From Cavia porcellus (Eukaryota; Chordata; Mammalia; Rodentia; Caviidae), in the NCBI RefSeq assembly GCF_034190915.1, contig NW_026947500.1:19280501-19344500 (forward strand): a stretch of DNA of 64,000 bases, given 5' to 3'. Positions 13,201 to 25,200 of the stretch are shown here, piece by piece. The notes under the pieces were generated by a model. It did not search any database. It worked only from the letters and a program-made list of their open reading frames with translations, and was not told the origin of the DNA. Every line of letters begins with the position of its first letter. Position 1 is the first letter of the stretch. The translations under genes were made by a program, and so were the position numbers.

Positions 13201-16200
13201 ATAAAATCCTTGCATTCATTGAGGTTTTAGTTGGTTAAAAATTACAGAATTTATCCAATTAATAATTTAATTCATTTGATATTTATTGAATAACAGCCAG
13301 GTTAAAGACATGAGGCTGAGAGTTTAATGGTGCTTAATGGGTTTATAATCAGGTAACAACAGTCACTGTACAGTAAAATAAACAAGAAAATATTTATAGC
13401 AGTCATTAGCACAGAGCAGTAATGATGAACCTTTTAAAGATCAAGTGCCCAAACTGTAACCCAAAATCCACTTATTTATGTGACAACACTGCAATAACAC
13501 CTGCATACTGAGGTTTTAGTTAGAAAAACTCCTACATTAAACCTTTTATCTTAAAAACAAAAAATGTGCCATATGTTTGCCACTAGTATTCTAGTGGCAT
13601 AGTACATACATATACTTAAAGCAACTAGAAGAGCATACATTTATTTTATAAGAGATACTTCACTTAACTATTAAGACAATCAGCAGTAACATAATAGATT
13701 CTACCAAGGGTTCATTGAGCTTACCCCACTAACTTCAGATCACAGAAAGTTTTGGAGAACTGTGAGACTTTATTCTACCATTACAGGTCAAAAATAAAAA
13801 AACATATGTGTGCATGCACATAGATATATGCACAATTTTAAGAGAAAAGTTAGAAACATAGCTTATGACTGCTCTTACTCCTTCTTCAAACCACATCCAG
13901 TGTAAACAATCACAAGATCAAGAGCTAATGTCATATTCCGTACCAGAGCCATAAAAAGGTTTTAAATTAATCTGTTATATTATAATTTCACTGTAGTTTA
14001 GAAGTATTACAGGGACTAGACACACATGCATTCTGTTACTGAGAGAAATGAGAACCTAAAAGGTATCAGAAGTATGCTTAGGCTTCTTTAATACTCCTTC
14101 AGTCAAGTTTTGTGTGGCACCATATTTCAGGGTGAATATTATGAGTCAGGTACACCTGGGCTCTCAAATCCTGGCTCTACCCAGTGTTTAACAATGGGAA
14201 AGTGGTCTCACTTCCCTCAGCTTCAAGGGGGGTATAGTGATAGCACAGATCTCAGAGAGGTTACAAGATTAAATGAGCGTATGCATGAAAGGTGCTCACC
14301 AATGGCAGGGACCTCCAGAGTATCAGTGAGTAGACGGACCCAATGCACGAATGGAAAGTGCTTTTTTTGAGGTGAGTCTCCTGGTATGGCCCAAGCTGGC
14401 CTCAAACTCCTGTGCTCCAATGATCCTCCTAGCTTGGCTTCCTGAGTGGCTTGGGCAATTGGCATATGCCACTGTGCCGGGGGGTACAGCACTTTAATTA
14501 AAGTACACGCTTCCCACTTGAATGTAGATATCTTGCATAATCACAAGACATTTATTTAATGTCACTTACGATACCCATCTTAAAAGAGAATCACAACGTT
14601 TCAGACATTCTATCAATCTGTTAGTGTCAGCAGCTTACTCTGCACTGCGGCTCTCATGTAAAGGATGATTCGTTTAGAGAATGAGTGACATCTGAGAACA
14701 CCTCAGGCCTCTGAGTTCCCTTTTTCCCGCTACAGAGACACATTCATCAGGACCTGCTGTCCATGTATGCACACTACACTTTTTTTCTGTCCCTGCACAG
14801 AGCCACAGTTTTTAAAGGATGAATCTAGGGCTCTGTGATAGCCGACTCCTCATATAAAAGCCAACACAGAAAACACTGCCCTGCAGTTTCTCTGCCAGGG
14901 CGGCATCTGACTGCACTACATGAAAACCTCTGCTCTGGCTTTATCACACATCCTTCCTTCTGTGCATCTTTAGCACTCCCAACAGCGTGTTTTGGCCAGA
15001 AAAACAAAACACGAAAAAACAATGACCAAAGCTCCGTGTACCACGTCCGGATCTCACTGAAGCAGGGCACGTGAGACCATCACCTGCAGGATGATGGCAG
15101 GGCGGTCATCTTCTTCACTGCGTCCATATGTGCATCACGCAAAGGAGAACAGTAATTTCTGCTAATGTCATGTGACAGAGGCAAAATGCGCAAACATCTT
15201 TCTGTCCTACCAAGTCATCACCCCCTCCTTATTGCTCAGTGTCCTTGAGTAAAAGGGGAACACACTGTCAGCTGACATCACTCGGAAAGCAGCCTGTTTA
15301 GACAGTGGGCAGCAAGATGTTGTTTCCCCGTTTTCACTAGGCCTTAAGTTTCTCAGGTGAAAGAAACCTTTCACAGCAGCAGTTCGTCTGGAAGGAAAGT
15401 CAGGAAAGAGAGCGAAATGCCAATGTGCTAATTCACATTTACTCGCAGCCAGAGTGTGTGGATTTTTGCTACAGAAAAACAACTGTGAGAAATAGTAATA
15501 CAGCGTATTCAGTCAGTTTGGAAGGAAAGACTGCTGTAGAACGAACTGTGGACAAAGTGAGTAAGAGAAATGAATCCTGCCTGGCTCCTTAGAAAATTCA
15601 AATCCAAGTCTGCTCCTTAAAAACTCATGTAGATTATTAGAGGGACAAAAAGCTCCTAAAGTTGCTAAGTACCTTGCCATCACCCTTGGTATATACTGAA
15701 AATCACTTTGTATAAGTTGACGATTAGAAAAGGCATGAGCTATGTTATTTTGCAATAAAAATGGTTATGGGAGTGGCTGAGACCCAAACTGCCCAGGACT
15801 TTCCCAGCTTGGGTCTGGAAATTCCCATTTCCCAGCATCTTATAGTCCCAAGAGACCAGGATGAATGGTCACCCGGCAGCCGTGAGCTCCAAAACATATC
15901 TCAAAGGAGCTGGTCCCTGGTAAAAGCCCTTCATTCTCTGGTGAGATATTCTCTGAGAGCACTGCCCTACAGCAGAAAGAAACAGCCACAGAACGGAGTA
16001 GGGGTGGGCTGTCAGGATCCACTTGTCACCTCCCCAGTGCCTGAAAGTATGCTAGAACACGGAGGGGACTCAGTACGTAGTTCTCCTAACAGGCCTGTAT
16101 TCTGGGAGAAATGATAAACGGTAGGCAGTACACGGGAGAGAAGTGAGACTTTCAAAGCAGATAAAATCTGCCAAGCAGAAGCGGCGAAGAAGCCGCCTCT

Positions 16201-19200
16201 GCCTCCTGCCCCTCCTACCGTAAGGACCGGACACAGCACAGGCCCAGATGAAAATTAACTCAAGTAGGGAAGCAACCTGACATTTATGCTGTTTGATCAG
16301 CTTTGCAGGCCTGGTGGGGCTGGGTGGTCTGGGCAACTAGTTAGAGGATAACTATGTAATACAGTAAGGATCGTGGATTCCTACTGTCCTATTACTGTTC
16401 TGTTTTGTTTCATTTTACTATTCCGTTCTACTCCTTTTAAAATTAAAAAAAAAACAAAGTAGATAAAATCCTATTTAGTATGCACTACTCATAATAGTTA
16501 TATGTTGTCATATAATAAATAGGTTTTAAAGAAAGATTAAAGGTAAACAAATCATTGGCCACTTCCATGTCGAGTTAAGTAGAAATTGGAATCTCAGCCT
16601 TGTGAATGCACCACCGACTCAAAGATAAAAAAGATGAGTCTGTATTAAACCCAAAGCACAATACCAATCATCAAAGCTCTGCACCGCTCCAACTGCACAG
16701 TACATTTAAAATATGTAAAGTAATACTGATTGTTTTAAAGTTTAGGATGAGTTGGGAAATTTTTATATGGTCAAGTATGCAAACGATGTAAGTCACTATT
16801 GATTTCCACGGTTAATAATTGTGGAATGTCGGTAAATCAAATCCACTTCCTAATGTTATGTAACTGCTGTGTTTCATCCAGGCTCTGATTCTGAACAACA
16901 ACAAGTTAACAAAAATTCATCCCAAAACCTTTCAAACTACAAAGAAACTTCGAAGGCTCTATTTATCCCACAATCAACTAACTGAAATCCCACTCAATCT
17001 TCCCAAAGCATTAGCAGAACTTAGAATCCACGATAACAAAGTTAAGAAAATACAGAAGGATACGTTCAAAGGAATGAATGCTTTGCACGTATTGGGTAAG
17101 TTTTCTAATGAATGGGACATCTTGAAATCATAGTCAACATGCAAATGTAGAAGACTTTACTATCATTGTTAACTTCTAAGGATAATTTCCAAAACTAATG
17201 TTTGAATCTTTGCTTCAAGCCCTTACAGAAAATATGTTCTTTAATACTGTGAATACTGCGTCTTTTTCTTGAGAAGTCTCCTTTGAAATACTGAGTAAGG
17301 TTTTTATTTTTGGAACTGGATCCTAATTAATAAAATCTATATTATTGTTATTTAGGATAGTATTTTTGATGTATGTATACTTAAATATAATGTATGAATT
17401 AATGCAGATAGTATAAGGAATGTAAACTCAATTTTTGGTTAACTTTTTTTTTTTAAGATCAATGATCTAAGCCAGGCATATTGGTATACACCTGCAACCG
17501 CAGGGTTCAGGAGGCTGAAGCGGGAAGATTGCTATAAGTCTGAGCCCAGCCTGGGGTACACAGTGAGTTCAAGGCCAGCCTGAATTATAGAATGAGACCC
17601 TACATCAAAAAACCAAAACCAAAGATCACTGAGCTAGGCAATTTTTTGTTGTATATTTTAACACATTCCTATCAGCTTGAACCATCAGTGGTACACGCAT
17701 GACTGTCCTATCAGGAGGCATGGCATGGGACAATCCCATTTCGGGGTACAAGCCATCTGTTGGGACAGTCATGCATGGATGATCCCGCTGTGAATGTGTT
17801 AAACCCCACTGACATTTTAGTCTTACTACTTACCACGTAACCATGCCATCTCCTCACACTATCCATCTGAATGTCCTAACCAAGATTCTTGTATATTTAT
17901 TCACCTAATTCAATCTATTACCCGGCATTGGACTAAACAGCTTCCAACTAGCGTTTTCCCAACATAATCTGCTAATCATGTAATTTCTAGGTGACATAGA
18001 AAAATGAGTGTGAACCACGAAACTCACACTGCCTGGAAACAGTCTTAGGATGTGCCTTACACTGAGTTTCCTTTTTGTATAGACTATGTGATAATCAAGT
18101 CATTTTCTCCACAGAAATGAGTGCAAATCCTCTTGAAAATAGTGGAATAGAGCAAGGGGCATTTGAGGGGGTGACAGTGTTCCACATGAGAATTGCTGAA
18201 GCCAAACTAACCTCCATTCCTAAAGGTTTGTATTTACTTTAAGACAGAGTTATTTTTAAATTATGTCTTTCACTGTCCTTTAAGAGAAATGGTGTAAGTT
18301 GTACAGTGTATGATGCCAGAACCACACTACAATTATAAATCTTCATTTATGTATCTCAACAGTAAAGTATGAAAGCATTTTCTCACATACATGTAGAGAA
18401 CTGTATGTAGTCATTTTTTTATCTTATGGAAAAAAGTAAAACAAAATTTCATAACAAAAGAACAGGAAAATAATATAGTTAACGCATTGTGTATTATCTT
18501 TAAAGTATTCAGAGTACAACATACAGGCATAAAAAATTCTCTAAACAACATTAGCACAAACTTTTCAAAGAACTAAGAGAAACTGGTAGAATATCTTGTA
18601 TTTTTCCTTTTCTCTTCATTCCTTTTCCTTTTCTCCCATCCTAGTTCCTTTATCCTTTTGAACAATTTCTTCCCATTTCAAAATATCTATGGCACCTTTT
18701 GGACCTTATTTAGTCTCTCAGTTTCTCACACCAGGAAGACAAATACAATATTTACAGTGTGAGTCTGATTTATTTCACCTATGAATATGGTCTCAAATTG
18801 CACCCATTTACCTATAAAAGTCTCAAGTTTATCCTTCTTTTATGTAGTGATTTTCTGATAGCATTAAACTAACTTTAATTGACACTAAAACACTGAGAAT
18901 GTTTAAGAATAGATAGTAAGCAGCAATAGACTCTATTCTCTTTCTCTCCTGACACATCTGTTATTCTGTGAGGCACACCTGTCATTCCATGAGGCACAAC
19001 AGAGGGGGATAACTCTGTAGACAGAAAAAGCTCAGACAGCCAGATGGGGCTGCCCCTGGTCACCAGCTGTGCTGTACCGCTGAGTGCAGCCAGTCAGGCC
19101 AGATGGGGGCAGCCAGGAGTGGATGTGCCACCGGGTACTGAGCCAGCTTCTTACCAGGGGTGCTGTCAAGATCAGTCTGACAACACAGAGGAAGATGTGA

Positions 19201-22200
19201 GGACTGTCTGGCCCGTCCATAATAGCTTCTTAAGACATCATCCCTACCACGAGGAGCTCTGAGCTCTCTTTTGAGCTTCTTAACCTTGTTAAGATGACCG
19301 GGTTTCTGAACCGTTCCTTCTACGATTCCTGTCTGGTGACTGGCTCTATCACACATAAGATGGCTCACTTGAACTCATGCTCAAAGTCTCACTTTCTTTG
19401 TCCCCACAGATCATAGTGTGTCTGCCTGTCTGTGTCTTCTCGGCTTTGATGTTACTTGGTTCAAAAATAACGCATATGATCAACATTTTCACTTCCAAAA
19501 AGCTGCCTTTCAAAAATGTGCAACCATAAAAGTGGTGGTTTTGTAGTAATCACTACCATTCACCTCATTCAGAGATTAACAAAACAAAGTTGCACAGGAA
19601 TTTAAGACGAAGCAAAGGTATTATGTCACAATCTCTCACTTAGTTTCAACTAGGTGAAAGATTATGGAAAGTAAGATGGGAAGATCATTTTTCTAACCTG
19701 AAAAACACATTAATACATTTATACATCTACAGAAAGTTTATTTAGAACAGTGATAAAAGTCTACCTCTATTCAATAGGATAAGTATTTAAAATCCCCGTC
19801 CTAAAAGGCAGCTGCAGTGGAATAAAGGGAGACAAAGACATGGAGAGGTAGGAGCCGCTGGGTGGCAGACGCACAGCCATCCTTCACGTGCAGACTGGAG
19901 CTCTCCTTACAGTCACACTAAGGGGCTGTCCTCAACCGTGAAAACACTTTATTAGAATTTCTCCTTAAATGTCAAAAAATATCTTAGCTTTAACATTTCA
20001 TGAAGCTCCTAAATTTTTTCCAAAGCCTAAGGAACACTAAGTCTTTAGAAATTTAAATTAGAATAAAATCTTTCAAATTCAATTAACGACCATTTCAATA
20101 TCTGGCATTCAGGGGCCAGCTTTGTTGTTGCTGTTTTTATAGCTACAATGTGATGCCTGCCTGTCCCAATGCTACTAATGGATGAAGGGACAGACTGCCC
20201 TGGGGTCCTCATTAGGAAGAGTTCACAGGAGTGAAATATCCTCCTTCTTCATTTCGGAAACTCCAGTGCATAATCACAGTGTGTGTGCGTGCACGCGTGT
20301 GTGTGGTAGCAGCAGGAGGCACCCATCTGGAAACACAGAGTGAAAACGTGTCTCTGTTAACAGCACGCTGATATCTGTTGATAGTCACTGAGCCTCTCCA
20401 GGATCAGCCTCTGCTCTTTACTTCAGGCACTCACCTTCCATAGGTCCCTGGGGACACAAAGCTCCTCAAATTCTTCCTCTCTTCTCTGAATTCCTACGTT
20501 AGAATAGGCTGCTATACTGCACCATTGATTTTCCTAGTAATTTTTGCATGAATGATGATCTCATTGAGAATATAAGGAATTTGAGGATGCGAGCTTTTGT
20601 CTTACATATTGGAGAGATTATTATAGTTATTCCATAAATATAATTCTACTCAATAAGAATTTTTAAAAATAGAAACTTCGGGATACAGCTCAGTGGCATA
20701 AGCACCTGCCTGGCAAGTGCAAGGTCCTGAGTCTGTAGAAACTTCTGAGTTTAAAGGAATTATTTTCTTGTTCTTGAGTTTATTTATTTTAAAATTCAAA
20801 GTATATACTGGAATTAAAATTCAGCCCTGATGATCACTGACATTCATAAGGATATTTCAATTATCTTCATTAGTCATTAGCCCTAACCCAGGAAGGAAAT
20901 TTCACAGCAAAAACCAAACCGCTGGCTGATAATACATTGTATATAGGACTAACTAAATGAAGTTTGATTGAGTCTTCTGGTCTCTTTCACTGTAGCTTCC
21001 AAACATTCGGAAAGGCTGAGGTCACAATGTCAGAGAGAAGAGAAAGGTACATATTCACTGGGCGCCTGCCAGGTGCTGGGGCACTGCAGAATCACTTCAT
21101 AATTTATTAAACAAATAAAAGTCCTACTACTAATTCAAAGAACAAATACTGCTATGGATTCACTATCTCAGATAGAGTAAAATTCTTTACTTATAATGAT
21201 AACAAAAATATCTTCACTGGTCATCCCTGGGCAATGTGCAAAAGAATCAAGATTTTTAATGAAAATTGTATTAGCAAGTAACTAAATAATTATGAAGGGA
21301 AATCGTTTAGAGATGAATTTCAGCAAGCCCAGAATTACAAAAAGAAAAACAAAATTCATATAGTCATCCGAACCATGCACAGTGGCCCATACCTATACAC
21401 AGATTGAGACAGAAGACCGCTTTTACCTGGGAGTTTGTATAGCCAGCCCGGGCAACAGAAAGAGACCTCACAAACAAAGTGACAAACCAACCACCTGACC
21501 AGTAAGTCACCACTTCCCGATTACTGATGAACACTGAATCAAGACAGCATCCATGATGAATGCCAAAACCGTCAAGTGAAAGGTGCTCTACTTCCATCTG
21601 CCTGGCTTTGGATCTGAGGCTCAGGACATAGAAATAAGAGTTAGGATTCAGATAAATAATATCATTTAGACATTGCGAGTCAAATCCACAAAATGAATGT
21701 TTAAATCAATACCTGAAAGAAGTCGATAAGAAGCAGTACGTTATAGAAAATAAAACATTTTAAAAGAGATAAACATCAAAGTACTCTAAACTTTATTGGA
21801 TCACAACTTGAACAAATTAACTATAAAATGATATATATGCTATAACTAGTGGAGATAAGTATTAGATGATATCAAAGAATCATTACTAATTGTGTTAAGA
21901 CATTAATATTGACAAGGTGATTGGTATTTAAAAAAAAAGTGACCTTATCTATTAAAGTTAGACACCCGGTTAAACAGGTGAAATTCTATTTGTGTATGGC
22001 ATTTGAATTTAAACACACTAGCAAAAAAAGACATAAATATGTCCATAAATAAATGGGATAGATGAAGTAAAAGCAGAAAAAAAGCAGCTAGGTTAAGGCT
22101 GGATGACAGCCTGGTGGTTTACAATAATATCTTCTATTTTATACATACTTGAAACTTTTGGTAGAAAAAGATTTTTAAAGGTAGACAAATAACTATTTAA

Positions 22201-25200
22201 ACCCATAACCTAAAACTCGACAATAAACAGCCATGAGGTAAGACCTTACTTGATCTAACAACATCTTTCTTTTCTTGTTAGACCTACCATCAACCTTACT
22301 GGAACTCCATTTAGATTTTAATAAAATTTCCCTTGTGGAACTTGAGGATCTTAAGCGATACAAAGAACTACAAAGGTAAAAGTTGCCAGAGTCTTACTTT
22401 ATTTTTAGTATATGTTTGTAGTATGTAACAATCACATTCACTGTGGGGAGTTGGTATATGCACATAAGAGACCAGAATCTTAATTTAGAAGTATAGCACA
22501 TAGGATTAAAACATTACTGAAGCTTCTCAGAGAATGTGAGTAACAGCCCCAGTGGAGATCATTGCTGTTGCTACTAGAGAGTGTGAAGGAAAAATGAGAA
22601 AGTAGCACTATTACTACTGTTTATGCTAATGGGAGAGGCCAAAAGAAAGCACATTTTACACATTCTTCTCTTTGGTGCATTTAGGACAGATAATATTTGA
22701 AGTATCTATGTGTGTGCGAGGAGGGGGGCTATGTAGTGAAATAGGTTATGAAAGCCAAGAAGGCAAATTACAGAGGTGTATGCCTGCAATCCCAGTTACT
22801 GAGGGGGCTGAGCCATGGGAACTGTGAGTTCAAGGCTGTCCTGGGCAGTGAGGCCCTGTCTCTCAAAAGTATAAATAAATAAAATTAAAAAAATAAAAAT
22901 AAAAAAACCAGGAACCAATTTTCTGTGACTATACATGGAAACAAGATAGTAAACAAGTTATATTCTAAATAGGGTTGTGGTATTTTCAGTTAACTTGATC
23001 AAACCCTACCATCTGCATAAGAACTGACACATTTTATTATCATTTGTAGGCTGGGCCTAGGAAACAACAGAATCGCAGACATTGAAAATGGAAGTTTTGC
23101 TAACATACCTCGTGTGAGAGAAATACATTTGGAAAATAACAAACTTAAAAAAATTCCTTCAGGATTGCAGGAGTTGAAGTACCTCCAGGTAAAATATTGT
23201 ACTTGCATCTGGTAGATACAAACACTTTTATAAAACACATTTAGAATTTTGCAAACAAAGACCAAGCAAGCCTCAAGGGTAATTCAGACATCACGACTCC
23301 CCAGGTTGCAACGAGGCGTTTTACCAGACAGGACAGCATCAGGACCCAAAACCTCCCCGACCCAGCAGCTTAGGTTTCAACATCCACTTTCTCCTTCTGA
23401 AGCTGCTGAGGTGCTCATGGCACAGACGCCAACATCGCTGATTCAGGTTTCCACAGTTTCTAAGGCAGGGCCACATGTGCTTGGGTTCTGGACACATTTC
23501 ACAGTATAGGGCAAGAGAGTCAGGATCCAGGTATGTTCACTATCAATATGGTGCTAGGTTGGAAGTAGGTATGCTTTTTAAAACGTTTATTAAGTAACTA
23601 AAATTCACTATTTGGAGCATCGAAAGCTGGCACTGGGCTGGAGATATAATTCATTAGTATAGGGTGTATCTTGAATGTGGAAGGCCCTGGGTTCCATCAC
23701 CAGCACCACAAAAAGAAAAAAAGAAATTTACATTTTGTCACTTGCTGTTCTTCCTTATTAGAAACTTGTTCCTTTCTTATGTTACAATTCTTTTTTTTTT
23801 TTTTTTTTGTCTTTTTCCTTTTTATCGGTACCAGGGATCGAACTCACGACTGCCTGCTTACAAGGCAGGCACTTATGCCGCGGAGCTAAATCCCCAGCCC
23901 CTATGTTACAATTTTTAACTTGCTGGCAGGGTTACAGAATATCAAAACAGTATTTTGCACATAATTCTAGGTTTTTCACAGTCTTTTGATTCTCATTTAG
24001 GGGCCTCAGATTAAGGAGCCCTGTATCATACTATTTCATCTTAATCTATTTTTCTCATGGGATTCCCTTGCTTAAACCTTATCTCCCGATTAAATAAAAC
24101 GGGGCCGAGTACTGTGTTAATCACCTTCCTGCTGCTGGACCAAAACACCTGACACACAGGACTTCAATGACACAAAGTTTACTTTGACCCAGTCTCAGAA
24201 GTTTTTGGCCAGGGGCGGACCAAGCGGCTCCAATGAAGAAACATCATGGCAGAAAGTGTAGCAGGGAGAGCTGCTCACCTCATAGCCTCCAGGAAGGAGA
24301 GAGGGCGGAGAGCAAGGGGTGGGACCAGAACGTAGCCTTCCAGGGTACATTCTTAGGGGGACCTACTTTCTCCAGCCCCTAGACACACATTATTCTGCAA
24401 ACTCAATCAGCGCTCTGCTTCTCTGATGTCCTTCTCATTTACCTTTAAACCGGATTTACTCACCAGACACCCGGCCATCAAAGCGTGTGCTCTGTGCAGA
24501 TGTGGGTAACCCAGCGGTCTCTGGTGGTTCTAAACACAGCAGAGGACCTCTGTCGGATGTGATCACAGCCTGAGCTACCCTGTCTCAAGCTCAGGTGCCA
24601 GCTTATCATCTCGTACAATCCTGTACTCTTGTTGGCATCTTTTTTAGTGAAGAGAAGCACAGAGATGTGCACACATCCTCCTGAGCCTCCGATTCCGTGA
24701 CTATCCACCAAATAAACCACATACTCACCGTGTTTTCACTCACGGTGATCTCAGAGCAGTGAAAAGCATACCTTGTCGTGTTCCTGAGCATAAGGGAACC
24801 ATGTAAGGGATCTGTTACAAAACCCCATGACTCATAGAGCACACAGGAAAGGTGACCACGACATAAAAACATTTTAGCAATGCCCAGACCTTTCGTGGTG
24901 AGGATCGGATCACCTTCTGCAAGAAATGAAGGCAGAATTTTGACGGAAGGTCAAAACCAACTCTGCCAGCAAAAGGTTACTTTTACTTCCTAGAAATCTC
25001 ACTGTTATTCCAGAAGGCCAAAAAGGAATTGAATGGTTGATCACGGAAACAGAAGTTTCGCATTCTTTGAGTAATAATTTAAAAGATTTTCATAGCCTTT
25101 AAAATTGACATTTTTCATTAGTGCAAAGGATTCAAATATGTTATGCTACAAATATACACTGAAGATGTAGACAGAGATTTTCTGTAAAACCACACACACA

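Larger units (their letters stand above)
18226..22281 (+). other. ASPN: ASPN intron between coding exons 4 and 5
   Basis: Unassigned sequence with a short alternating GT/GC tract at 20278-20306, a truncated ID-like insertion at 20680-20735 and an old B1-like relic at 21370-21485. The frames at 18.9-19.4 kb on both strands look like chance. Confidence 0.5.

Noticed and set aside
17662..17798. A microRNA hairpin
   Set aside because: The arms pair imperfectly over too long a span and TTAA edges point to a transposon. I have no expression or conservation evidence.
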